Shown here in pieces: positions 17,759-25,674 of a DNA stretch of 64,000 bases (positions within the stretch are counted from its first letter, which is position 1; each line of letters begins with the position of its first letter). The position numbers and the translations under genes were made by a program. The stretch is from Trueperella bonasi (GTDB lineage: Bacteria > Actinomycetota > Actinomycetes > Actinomycetales > Actinomycetaceae). The stretch covers positions 1,302,001-1,366,000 of the forward strand of contig NZ_JAUSQX010000001.1 of NCBI RefSeq assembly GCF_030811535.1. Direction: 5' to 3'. The notes beneath the pieces are model-generated. The model was not told the DNA's origin. It was given only the letters and a program-made list of their open reading frames with translations, and did not search any database.

Positions 17759-18293
17759 GGACGACATCGTTCGCGTCGTCGTCACCGAAGAACAAATCAA
17801 AGAACGCCTGGCCGAAATGGGTGCGCAGATCAGCGAGGACTACGCCGGTGAGCCGCTCGTCGTCGTCGGCGTATTGCGAGGTGCGGTCATGGTGGTGGCG
17901 GATCTGGTGCGTGAAATTTCAATCCCGCTGCACATGGATTGGATGGCCGTCTCCTCCTACGGAGACTCCACCAAATCATCGGGCGTCGTTCGCATCTTGA
18001 AGGATTTGAACTCCGATATTGCGGATGTGAACGTGCTGATCGTCGAGGACATTATCGATACCGGCTTAACGCTCGACTACCTGAAACAGTACCTAGAGGC
18101 ACGCGGTCCAAAATCGGTGCGTATCGCCACGTTCCTACGTAAACCGGACGCTGCACAGGTAGACGTACCGGTAGACTATGTTGGTTTTGATATTCCTAAT
18201 GAATTCGTGGTCGGTTACGGCCTCGATTACGCGGAGGACTACCGGCACTTGAATTTCGTCGGAACGCTGGCCCCGCACGTATACGGAGGTTAA
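17739..18293 (+). CDS. hpt: hypoxanthine phosphoribosyltransferase
   Basis: Salvages hypoxanthine or guanine with PRPP to IMP or GMP. Start ATG 17739 inside the end of tilS, with GGAG at 17730-17733; a longer in-frame opening is ruled out because it would read most of the tilS tail. The 184-residue product has the PRPP loop VLIVEDIIDTGLTL (residues ~99-112) and the purine-contacting VGFDIPNEFVVGYGLDY segment. The tilS-hpt-ftsH order is conserved across Gram-positives. Confidence 0.96.
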   Translation: MRLEDCKDDIVRVVVTEEQIKERLAEMGAQISEDYAGEPLVVVGVLRGAVMVVADLVREISIPLHMDWMAVSSYGDSTKSSGVVRILKDLNSDIADVNVLIVEDIIDTGLTLDYLKQYLEARGPKSVRIATFLRKPDAAQVDVPVDYVGFDIPNEFVVGYGLDYAEDYRHLNFVGTLAPHVYGG

Positions 18294-20423
18294 ATGAGCG
18301 ATCGGCAACGCCGCATCCTCGAAGATTTCAATCGCACAGGTCGAAAGACCGCGAACGACGAGGCAGACAAGAACGCAAAACGTTCTGAAAAAAAGAACGA
18401 ATCGGGGCGCCCAGATAAACCTTCCGCAGACAGCGAGAAGGATAAGCGGCAACGGATCACGTTTTGGTCGGTGATGGCCGCTCTCGTCATCGGTGCGATT
18501 CTGCTGTTTTTCGTGATCCGCCCGGCGGGATTCGTGTCTATAAAGACGAGCGAGGGTAAAGAAATCCTAGCTTCGCAGGCGATCGAGCGAATTCAGGTGA
18601 CTGATGGCTCGCAGATCGTGCAAATCTGGTTAGAAAACGACTATAAACCGACCGATCTCGAGGGCAAGGAACAGGACGCGACGAAGAAAGTCCAGTTCCA
18701 GTACACCGATCCAGAAGCTGAAACGGTGGCACAGCTCGTAGATTCGGCGAACTCCAAACACGGGTACAACTCGGTCGTCCCCCAGCAGTCCGTTTTCTTC
18801 TCGCTGTTCACGTTCATGCTGCCCATGCTGCTGATCGTGGCACTGTTTTTGTGGATGATTCCACGGATGCAAAATCGGATGGGAGAGTTTGGCAAGCTGA
18901 AGAAAGACGGCGTGGATTCGGACTTGCCCGAGGTAACTTTCGACGACGTCGCAGGCGTCGACGAAGCCGTCGAGGAGCTTCGCGAGATCAAAGAATTTAT
19001 AGAAACTCCGGAAAAGTTCCGAGACATGGGCGCAAAGATTCCTCGAGGAGTGCTTTTGTACGGACCGCCGGGAACTGGTAAAACCCTGCTTGCCCGCGCG
19101 GTTGCGGGCGAGGCGGGAGTGCCCTTCTTCCAGATTTCAGCCTCTGAATTTGTGGAAATGTTCGTTGGTGTGGGTGCCTCACGCGTGCGTGACCTGTTTG
19201 ACAAGGCGAAAAAGGTTGCGCCCGCAATCATATTCGTGGACGAGATTGACGCCGTCGGCCGTAACCGCGGATCCGGAATTGGGGGCGGAAACGACGAACG
19301 TGAACAAACGCTTAACCAGCTGCTTGTCGAGATGGACGGTTTCGACGAGCGTACGAACGTGATCGTGATCGCGGCCACTAACCGGCCCGACGTGCTCGAT
19401 TCGGCGCTGCTACGCCCGGGGCGATTCGACCGTCAGATTGCCGTGGATGCTCCGGATCTAACTGGGCGCGAGGCTATTTTGCGCGTGCATGCCGACGGCA
19501 AACCGCTTGCTGACGGTGTTTCCGTGGAGGCGATCGCTCGCCGGACACCCGGTTTTTCGGGCGCGGATCTTGCGAATTTGCTGAACGAGGCGGCGCTTTT
19601 GGCGGCCAGGCGTGGGCACAAGAAGATTATGGAAGACGACGTCGACGAGGCCATTGATCGCGTGATAGCGGGTCCGCAGCGGCGAACGCGGGTAATGAAC
19701 GCTGAAGAAAAGCGAATGACGGCCTATCACGAGGCTGGGCACGCCGTGGCAGCCGCAGCGCTCAACCATACGGATCCGGTGACTAAGGTGACTATTTTGC
19801 CACGTGGGCGGGCGCTCGGGTACACGATGGTCATGCCGACGGAAGATCGTTATTCCACCTCGCGCCACGAGTTGCTCGATCAGCTCGTCTACGCGATGGG
19901 CGGGCGCGCCGCGGAGGAAGTGGTTTTCCACGATCCGACGACGGGCGCAGAAAACGACATCCAAAAGGCCACCAAGATCGCACGCAAAATGGTTGCCGAA
20001 TATGGAATGTCTCAGCGGGTTGGCGCAGTTCGGCTGACCACCGAGCAGGCCGATCCGATGACGCGCATGGCAGGCGGAGGCGGCGGATGGGAACATTCGG
20101 ACCAGCTTGCCCACGTGGTGGACGAAGAAGTGCGAACACTCATGGACACGGCCTCGCAAGAGGCGTGGCAGATCATGATTGACAACCGCCACGTACTCGA
20201 CCGGCTCACGAGCGTGCTGCTCGAAAAAGAAACGGTGTTGGAAAACGAGCTGAATGAGATTTTCGTCGATATCGTCAAGGCGCCGCCGCGGGATCTGTGG
20301 CTCTCCTCGCCTCACCGGCCCGTATCGGATGCGCCACCGGTGCCGATTCCGGCCACGGATGCGCAAGCTGGGGAGAAACCAGCTGAGCCGCCATCCGACT
20401 CCGCTCGAGAGGGTGAGAGCTAA
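18294..20423 (+). CDS. ftsH: ATP-dependent membrane zinc metalloprotease FtsH
   Basis: Membrane-anchored AAA+ protease that degrades misfolded membrane and regulatory proteins. ATG 18294 directly follows the hpt stop, with CGGAGG just upstream. Residues 1-55 are a hydrophilic, highly charged cytoplasmic tail longer than that of E. coli FtsH. Two membrane helices (about 60-80 and 163-185) bracket a small external domain. Walker A GPPGTGKT is at 257-264 and the zinc site HEAGH at 479-483. The last ~50 residues are Pro/Ala-rich. 709 residues in all. The stop overlaps folE by one base. Confidence 0.97.
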   Translation: MSDRQRRILEDFNRTGRKTANDEADKNAKRSEKKNESGRPDKPSADSEKDKRQRITFWSVMAALVIGAILLFFVIRPAGFVSIKTSEGKEILASQAIERIQVTDGSQIVQIWLENDYKPTDLEGKEQDATKKVQFQYTDPEAETVAQLVDSANSKHGYNSVVPQQSVFFSLFTFMLPMLLIVALFLWMIPRMQNRMGEFGKLKKDGVDSDLPEVTFDDVAGVDEAVEELREIKEFIETPEKFRDMGAKIPRGVLLYGPPGTGKTLLARAVAGEAGVPFFQISASEFVEMFVGVGASRVRDLFDKAKKVAPAIIFVDEIDAVGRNRGSGIGGGNDEREQTLNQLLVEMDGFDERTNVIVIAATNRPDVLDSALLRPGRFDRQIAVDAPDLTGREAILRVHADGKPLADGVSVEAIARRTPGFSGADLANLLNEAALLAARRGHKKIMEDDVDEAIDRVIAGPQRRTRVMNAEEKRMTAYHEAGHAVAAAALNHTDPVTKVTILPRGRALGYTMVMPTEDRYSTSRHELLDQLVYAMGGRAAEEVVFHDPTTGAENDIQKATKIARKMVAEYGMSQRVGAVRLTTEQADPMTRMAGGGGGWEHSDQLAHVVDEEVRTLMDTASQEAWQIMIDNRHVLDRLTSVLLEKETVLENELNEIFVDIVKAPPRDLWLSSPHRPVSDAPPVPIPATDAQAGEKPAEPPSDSAREGES

Positions 20424-21001
20424 TGGCTTACGATGCTGCCGGTGTTGAACGCGCTGTGCGCGAACTGCTCGTCGCGATCGGAGAAGATCCCGATCGTGAT
20501 GGCTTGCTCGATACTCCGAGCCGGGTGGCTCGCTCCTATGCGGAAATTTTCGGCGGCCTGCACGAAAATCCGGCCGAACATCTGGATAAGGTTTTCGATG
20601 TGGGCCACCAGGAAATGGTGCTCGTTCGCGACATCCCGCTGTATTCGATGTGCGAACATCACCTGCTGCCTTTCCATGGCATCGCACACGTTGGCTACAT
20701 TCCCGCCGACGACGGCCGGGTGACCGGCCTGTCCAAACTCGCCCGGCTTGTCGAAGGCTATGCCCGCCGCCCGCAGGTCCAAGAACGGCTCACCAGCGAG
20801 GTTGCCGACGCGATCGCAGATCGACTCGGCGCTTCGGGCGTGATCGTCGTCGTTGAAGCCGAACACTTGTGCATGTCAATGCGCGGGGTGCGAAAGCCCG
20901 GCTCGAAAACAGTGACCTCCGCGGTGCGCGGCACGATGCACGACCCGGCCACCCGCGCCGAGGCGATGAGCCTCATCATGGCGGGCTCGGCCCTCAGATA
21001 G
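20423..21001 (+). CDS. folE: GTP cyclohydrolase I
   Basis: First step of folate synthesis: GTP to dihydroneopterin triphosphate. 192 residues, the standard type I length. Zinc ligands are visible in [12 protein letters not shown] and in [11 protein letters not shown], and the [17 protein letters not shown] core is typical. ATG 20423 overlaps the ftsH stop (TAATG). Followed by folP and folBK, so three consecutive enzymes of the pathway are co-transcribed. Confidence 0.97.
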   Translation: MAYDAAGVERAVRELLVAIGEDPDRDGLLDTPSRVARSYAEIFGGLHENPAEHLDKVFDVGHQEMVLVRDIPLYSMCEHHLLPFHGIAHVGYIPADDGRVTGLSKLARLVEGYARRPQVQERLTSEVADAIADRLGASGVIVVVEAEHLCMSMRGVRKPGSKTVTSAVRGTMHDPATRAEAMSLIMAGSALR

Positions 21002-21065
21002 GCGTGCAGGCAGGTCGCTCTGATGAAACATCAGTAACTCACGTCAACCCGAAAGCGAGGCCCAC

Positions 21066-21863
21066 ATGCAGATCATGGGAATTTTAAACGTTACGCCAAA
21101 TTCGTTTTCCGACGGCGGGCGCTACACCGATCCGGAAGTGGCGATCGAGCACGGGCGTACACTGATCGAGCACGGTGCGAGCATCATTGACATCGGCGGG
21201 GAATCGACCCGGCCCGGCGCCGAACCCGTGCCCGCCGAACGGGAATGGGACCGGATTGCTGACGTCGTCGCCACGCTTGCAAAGGAAACCACCGTGTCGG
21301 TGGATACCTACCACGCTTATACCGCGCGCAAATCGGTGGAGGCGGGCGCGCATATCGTCAACGACGTGACCGGCGGGCAGGGCGATCCGGACATGTTTGC
21401 GACCGTTGCGGGTCTGGACTGCGATTATATTTTGCAGCACGGGCGCGGCAATGCCCGTTCGATGAATGATTTGGCGAGTTACGATGACGTCGTTGCCACG
21501 GTTCGCGAAGAGCTGCTCGGCTCGCGCGATGCGGCGGTTGCGGCCGGGATTGCGCCGGAGCGGATCATCCTTGATCCGGGGCTCGGCTTTGCGAAGGTGG
21601 GCGATCAGGACTGGCAGGTGCTGCGCGGCGTGGACGCGTTCTTGGGCGAGGGCCATCAGGTACTGATCGGCCAGTCACGCAAAAGATTCTTAAGCCCGGT
21701 AACGGTGAACGAGGAGCGCGACGTGGCGAGCGCCGTCATCTCCGGGCTGCTCGCAGGCACGGGCGTGTGGGCGGTGCGGGTGCATAACGTCGCCGCAACA
21801 CGTACGGCGCTGAACGTGCATGCGGCGATGTTGGCGGGCGGGGTGAGCTCAGATGATGAATAA
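21066..21863 (+). CDS. folP: dihydropteroate synthase
   Basis: Joins hydroxymethyl-dihydropterin pyrophosphate to p-aminobenzoate; the sulfonamide target. The product opens directly on the pterin/phosphate loop GILNVTPNSFSDGG, followed by GGESTRPGA, DVTGG and the late SRKRFL segment. 265 residues. ATG 21066 with GAGG 6 bases upstream. It overlaps folBK by 11 bases. Confidence 0.96.
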   Translation: MQIMGILNVTPNSFSDGGRYTDPEVAIEHGRTLIEHGASIIDIGGESTRPGAEPVPAEREWDRIADVVATLAKETTVSVDTYHAYTARKSVEAGAHIVNDVTGGQGDPDMFATVAGLDCDYILQHGRGNARSMNDLASYDDVVATVREELLGSRDAAVAAGIAPERIILDPGLGFAKVGDQDWQVLRGVDAFLGEGHQVLIGQSRKRFLSPVTVNEERDVASAVISGLLAGTGVWAVRVHNVAATRTALNVHAAMLAGGVSSDDE

Positions 21864-22701
21864 GATTTCGCTCACCGGCCTGCGCGCTCGCGGAACGCAC
21901 GGCGTGCTCGAGCACGAAAAAATAGAGCCGCAAGACTTTGTGGTGGACGTGGACATGTGGCTGGACGCATCGGCTGCAGCGCGAAGCGACGACGTCGCCC
22001 ACACCGTTTCGTATGCAGAGGTTGCGGACGCGATCGTGGAGATCATCGAGGGCGAGCACGCGGATCTGATTGAGACGCTCGCGGATCGGATCGTGCGGCG
22101 GCTATCGGTTTTTCCGGTCGACGGGCTATCCGTGACGGTACACAAGCCAAATGCGCCGATTCCGCACCAGTTCGAGGACGTGTCGGTGACTTTCGAATGG
22201 TGGCGCCTACCCGATACGGACACGTGCGAGGTAGTGATCTCGCTCGGATCAAATTTGGATGATCCGCGGGCCCACGTGCGCGAGGCAATCGAGCAGATCG
22301 GGGACAGCTTTGAGGTGCTCGCGGTCTCGAGCCTGTACGAGACGGCTCCGCAGCTCGCGGAGGGTCAGCAGCCGCAGCCCGCGTACGTGAACGCTGCGAT
22401 GAAAGTGCGCGCATCGGCGGATCTCGAGGCGGTACTGTTGAATTTGCAGGAGATCGAACAAGCGCACGGGCGTGTTCGTGACGAGCGTTGGGGCGCGCGG
22501 ACCCTCGACCTTGACATCATCAGCGCAGGCGGGCTGAGCACCGATGGCCCGCTTCTGACCGTGCCGCATCCGCGCGCCCACGAACGGCGATTCGTGCTTG
22601 AACCGTGGCTGGAGATCGACCCGCATGCCACCCTCGGCGGGCGTGCCGTGTCCGATCTGGTTGACGAGCTGCCCGAACAGTCCGTAAAGCGACTGGACTG
22701 A
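21853..22701 (+). CDS. folBK: dihydroneopterin aldolase / hydroxymethyl-dihydropterin pyrophosphokinase fusion
   Basis: One 282-residue chain carries two successive folate activities. Residues ~1-118 are FolB (GLRARGTHGVLEHEK, then the ETLADRI segment). Residues ~124-282 are FolK, with the ATP/pterin segments ISLGSNLDDPRAH and RWGARTLDLDI and the late PHPRAHERRFVLEP. FolB-FolK fusions are known in actinobacteria. Start is ATG 21853 or the adjacent ATG 21856, within the end of folP, indicating coupling. Confidence 0.94.
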   Translation: MMNKISLTGLRARGTHGVLEHEKIEPQDFVVDVDMWLDASAAARSDDVAHTVSYAEVADAIVEIIEGEHADLIETLADRIVRRLSVFPVDGLSVTVHKPNAPIPHQFEDVSVTFEWWRLPDTDTCEVVISLGSNLDDPRAHVREAIEQIGDSFEVLAVSSLYETAPQLAEGQQPQPAYVNAAMKVRASADLEAVLLNLQEIEQAHGRVRDERWGARTLDLDIISAGGLSTDGPLLTVPHPRAHERRFVLEPWLEIDPHATLGGRAVSDLVDELPEQSVKRLD

Positions 22702-22704
22702 CCC

Positions 22705-23235
22705 GTGGCCCGCAATCACGATTCCTACCAGCCCGGCAAACAGGATCGCGAACCGGGCGGCAAGCTCCGCCCCACCTCGATTTGGATGCTTGTGGCGGTG
22801 GGAACCGTTGCGAGCGTGACGCTGTTTATGCTGATCACCCTGTTGTTGCGTTCAGGTGGTAGTCCGATCGCAATCCACAGCCTCCTGTTTTTCGCGCCGA
22901 TTCTTATTGGGGTGGCCGTGGCCTGGCAGGCGTGGCTTGTACGCTCGTACAAACTGGGGCGCCGGAATCTTGACCCGCTCTACGCTGCGCGGATTTGGGT
23001 GCTGACGCAGGCGACGTCGCGCGTGGGTGCACTCATGACCGGCGGCGCGGCTGGAATCTCGCTTGCGTACTGGTGGGGCGGGCCGACGTCGTTCCTTAGC
23101 GAGCAGGCCATCAACGCCGGGCTTGCAGCGCTCGGTTCGCTCGTGATGACGGCGCTCGCGATAGTTGGGGAGCGTTGGTGCATCGTCGACGACGAAGACG
23201 GCGGCCAGCCTGATATCGCGCAGGCGGGCGTGTAG
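22705..23235 (+). CDS. DUF3180 family membrane protein
   Basis: GTG start three bases after folBK stops. 176 residues with about four hydrophobic segments: 29-50, 55-75, 105-125 and 133-155. DUF3180 proteins follow folK in most actinobacteria, and this position is the main support. No catalytic motif is seen and the function is unknown. It is probably the last gene of the folate transcript, since the next pair has its own -10 box. Confidence 0.85.
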   Translation: MARNHDSYQPGKQDREPGGKLRPTSIWMLVAVGTVASVTLFMLITLLLRSGGSPIAIHSLLFFAPILIGVAVAWQAWLVRSYKLGRRNLDPLYAARIWVLTQATSRVGALMTGGAAGISLAYWWGGPTSFLSEQAINAGLAALGSLVMTALAIVGERWCIVDDEDGGQPDIAQAGV

Positions 23236-23237
23236 TC

Positions 23238-23307
23238 CCGGACTCGGTCCTAGGCTCGGCCCGGTCCCGAACTCTGGCTCGGCCCGGACTCAGCCCGGAC
23301 TCGAGAC
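23238..23307. repeat. short degenerate G+C-rich repeats
   Basis: Between DUF3180 and the PH-domain genes, GGCTCGGCCCGG occurs twice (23253-23264 and 23276-23287) with shorter CAGCCCGGACTCG relatives around it. No hairpin with a T-run is formed. Similar low-order repeats follow lysS at 34802-34945. Confidence 0.5.
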
Positions 23308-23348
23308 AGTTACCGCCCGGGCATGACAAGGGCGCTTTCCGTGGTAGC

Positions 23349-23360
23349 TAGAATGATGTT
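23349..23360 (+). promoter_or_regulatory. -10 box of a leaderless start
   Basis: TAGAAT (23349-23354), six bases, then ATG 23361, with no ribosome-binding site. Marks a separate promoter for the PH-domain pair. Confidence 0.6.
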
Positions 23361-23861
23361 ATGAAAAATCTGCTCGCACAGGACGTGCAATTCACCCCGT
23401 TGCACCCCAAGTTTACGAATGTTACCGTCATTCGATGGGGCTCCTTGGCTCTCGTGGTTCTCATTGCTGCGTTAGTGGCAGCTATTGCCGGGAGCCGGTT
23501 TTCTGGCAGTAATGGCTGGCTATGGTGGCTCGCCGTCGTCGTAGCGCTCGGGGTCGGCGTCTGGGCCATATGGCTCGCGGTACGCCGGGCGCGCGTTTTT
23601 GGCTATGCCGAGCTCGAGGATGAACTGCTCATCCGCTCCGGCATCATGTTTCACCGCGTGACCGTGATTCCCTATGGCCGGATGCAACAGGTGAACGTCG
23701 AAACGGGGCCGCTGCTCAAACGATACGGTTTGGCCTCAGTCGAGCTTGTGACGGCCTCTGCAGACACGAATGCCGAGATCCCCGGCATAACACTCGAAGA
23801 GGCCGAACGCCTCCGCGAAAAACTCACCGCGCTCGGTGAAGCGAACATGGAGGGCCTGTGA
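23361..23861 (+). CDS. PH domain-containing membrane protein (bPH2, YdbS-like)
   Basis: 166 residues. Two hydrophobic helices (about 28-48 and 52-72) are followed by one bacterial PH-like domain (AELEDELLIRSGIMFHRVTVIPYGRMQQVNVETG…). YdbS/YdbT pairs occur widely in Gram-positives; their function is poorly known. The ATG follows a -10 box by six bases and is probably leaderless. The gene overlaps the next by four bases (GTGA), so the two products likely form a complex; that is inference. Confidence 0.85.
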   Translation: MKNLLAQDVQFTPLHPKFTNVTVIRWGSLALVVLIAALVAAIAGSRFSGSNGWLWWLAVVVALGVGVWAIWLAVRRARVFGYAELEDELLIRSGIMFHRVTVIPYGRMQQVNVETGPLLKRYGLASVELVTASADTNAEIPGITLEEAERLREKLTALGEANMEGL

Positions 23862-25561
23862 TCCCGCACGACGAACCCGAGACTCAGCCAGCCGCCAACG
23901 AAACGCAGCCGCAGGTGCCGCCGACGTCGGGCAAAAGTGGTTTGGGCGGATCAGTGCCGGAGGGCGCCTGGCGAAAATTCCACAAAGTTACCCCGCTTGC
24001 GCAAGGTGGCGCGCTGTGGGTGGTCCTCGCGATCTTCGTTTATAACGTAGTCACGCAAATTATTGAATCTGGTTTGACCGAAATGCTCGAAAGGGTTGGC
24101 GATATTACGCTCACCTTCGTGCTCGCTATCTTGGGCGCTTTGCTCGCACTGACTTTGCTCGTTATCTTTTTCTCGTGGATTTCGTGGCGGTACCAGTCGT
24201 TCGCGATTATCGACTCCGGCATCCACAAGCGTTCGGGCGTACTGCTGAAGAATCATTCGCACATGCGCTGGGATCGCATCCAAACTGTTGAGATCGAACA
24301 GAAGCTGTTTGGGCGGATCTTCGGTTTCGGATCGGTCAAGGTCGAGTCGGCGGGCTCGGAGCCGGCTACTGAACTCGGACTGCTGACCATGGAAGACTGC
24401 GGCAAACTACGCCGGGAAATTCTTACAGGACTGGGCAACGCCCGGGCCGGTAGACCGATCGGTGTGGGCGTACCGGTCAGTGCCGTCGTCGGCGCCAACA
24501 CCGTGGAAGCAATCCCCGAGGGTGCGGGTGTGCCGCTCGCGCCTGATTCGCAGACGCCGCCAGATTTAGACACTATGGGTGCTGCGGCGTTGGACTGCAC
24601 GGGTATGCAATCCGGTATGCAGAGTGGCGAGATCCCCGTTTTTGACCCCGACGACCTCGAAACCGATCAGAAAATCTTCGAACTACCCACATCGCGTCTA
24701 ATTGTCTCGGCGCTACTTCAACTCGGCCGCATTCTCGCCCTGTTATTCATGGTTGTCTTCATCGTGATTGCAATCGTGTCTGGCGAAATGGGCTTCCTCG
24801 CCATCGCGCTTGGTGTCGGTTCGGGCGTGTTCGTGCTGGTGAAAGCGAGTATCGACTCATACGGAACGAAGGTCTATCTCTCGCGTAACGGCTTACGTGT
24901 ACGCGCAGGCTTGACAACCCTCGTCACCCGTTCCATCCCGCCGCAGCGCTTGCACGCGATCGAAATCCGCCAGCCGATGTTGTGGCGCCGTGCAGACTGG
25001 TGGCAGTTGCGTGCGGTGCTCGCCGGCGGCCAGTTTGATTTAGATAGTTCAAGCGATGCTGGCGACGCGATGATTATTCCAGCAGGCACCCGCGAAGACG
25101 TGCTGAAAGTGCTGTGGACGATGCTCCCGTCGGCCGGCACCGACGACGACGCCACGCTCATCCGCGACGCCTTCGACGGCAGCGGCACGGGCGAGTTCTT
25201 CTTAAGCGCGCCGCGAAAGGCACGCTGGCTCGATCCGATCACCTGGAAATCGCGCGGAATTTGCCTCACGCCGAACGTGGCTGTGTTCCGCACCGGCCGG
25301 TGGAGCCGCCGTGTCGTGTTCGTGTGGCAGGATCACACGCAGTCGCTACGGATGAGCCAGGGGCCACTGCAACGGTTGTTCGGGCTCGGGGCGATCCAAC
25401 TCGATCTGGTCTCGCCGTTTATGGACGCGGGCCAGAACAATATGGCTGTCGAAGATGTGGAGCGCATGATCTGGATCGAAAACGACCTGACTGCGCAAGC
25501 TCGCAATCGAGGCGTATCTGAGTCGATCGAAGCGTGGCAGCGCCGAGTTGGCCTCGATTAG
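23858..25561 (+). CDS. PH domain-containing membrane protein with three bPH2 domains (YdbT-like)
   Basis: 567 residues from GTG 23858. The N-terminal ~40 residues are polar and Pro/Gln-rich. A helix pair (~50-105) leads into a first PH-like domain (IIDSGIHKRSGVLLKN…), then an acidic/Gly-rich linker (~200-260). A second helix pair (~275-325) leads into a second PH-like domain (…RNGLRVRAGLTTLVTRSIPPQ). A third domain lies in the last ~110 residues (…VFRTGRWSRRVVFVWQDHTQ). This matches the YdbT plan. Translationally coupled to the smaller partner upstream. Function unknown. Confidence 0.85.
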   Translation: MIPHDEPETQPAANETQPQVPPTSGKSGLGGSVPEGAWRKFHKVTPLAQGGALWVVLAIFVYNVVTQIIESGLTEMLERVGDITLTFVLAILGALLALTLLVIFFSWISWRYQSFAIIDSGIHKRSGVLLKNHSHMRWDRIQTVEIEQKLFGRIFGFGSVKVESAGSEPATELGLLTMEDCGKLRREILTGLGNARAGRPIGVGVPVSAVVGANTVEAIPEGAGVPLAPDSQTPPDLDTMGAAALDCTGMQSGMQSGEIPVFDPDDLETDQKIFELPTSRLIVSALLQLGRILALLFMVVFIVIAIVSGEMGFLAIALGVGSGVFVLVKASIDSYGTKVYLSRNGLRVRAGLTTLVTRSIPPQRLHAIEIRQPMLWRRADWWQLRAVLAGGQFDLDSSSDAGDAMIIPAGTREDVLKVLWTMLPSAGTDDDATLIRDAFDGSGTGEFFLSAPRKARWLDPITWKSRGICLTPNVAVFRTGRWSRRVVFVWQDHTQSLRMSQGPLQRLFGLGAIQLDLVSPFMDAGQNNMAVEDVERMIWIENDLTAQARNRGVSESIEAWQRRVGLD

Positions 25562-25601
25562 CGTTTAAGTACATGTGACCCTGTTTCGCGGGTGCGTACG
25601 T

Positions 25602-25618
25602 GGCCGCCTCGGGCGGTC
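25602..25618. terminator. small hairpin between convergent genes
   Basis: CCGCC (25604-25608) and GGCGG (25612-25616), extended by a G-T and a G-C pair, sit between the PH-domain gene and dhaM, which converge. No T-run, so only a weak terminator candidate. Confidence 0.3.
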
Positions 25619-25674
25619 AGGCTTGATCCCTCGGACGCCCACTTTTCGGACCCGCTGCGGTGCTGGCGCCTGCA

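Noticed and set aside
19458-20687. 409-codon minus-strand frame across ftsH and folE
   Set aside because: Composition-driven; Arg/His-rich without domains, while both plus-strand genes are certain.
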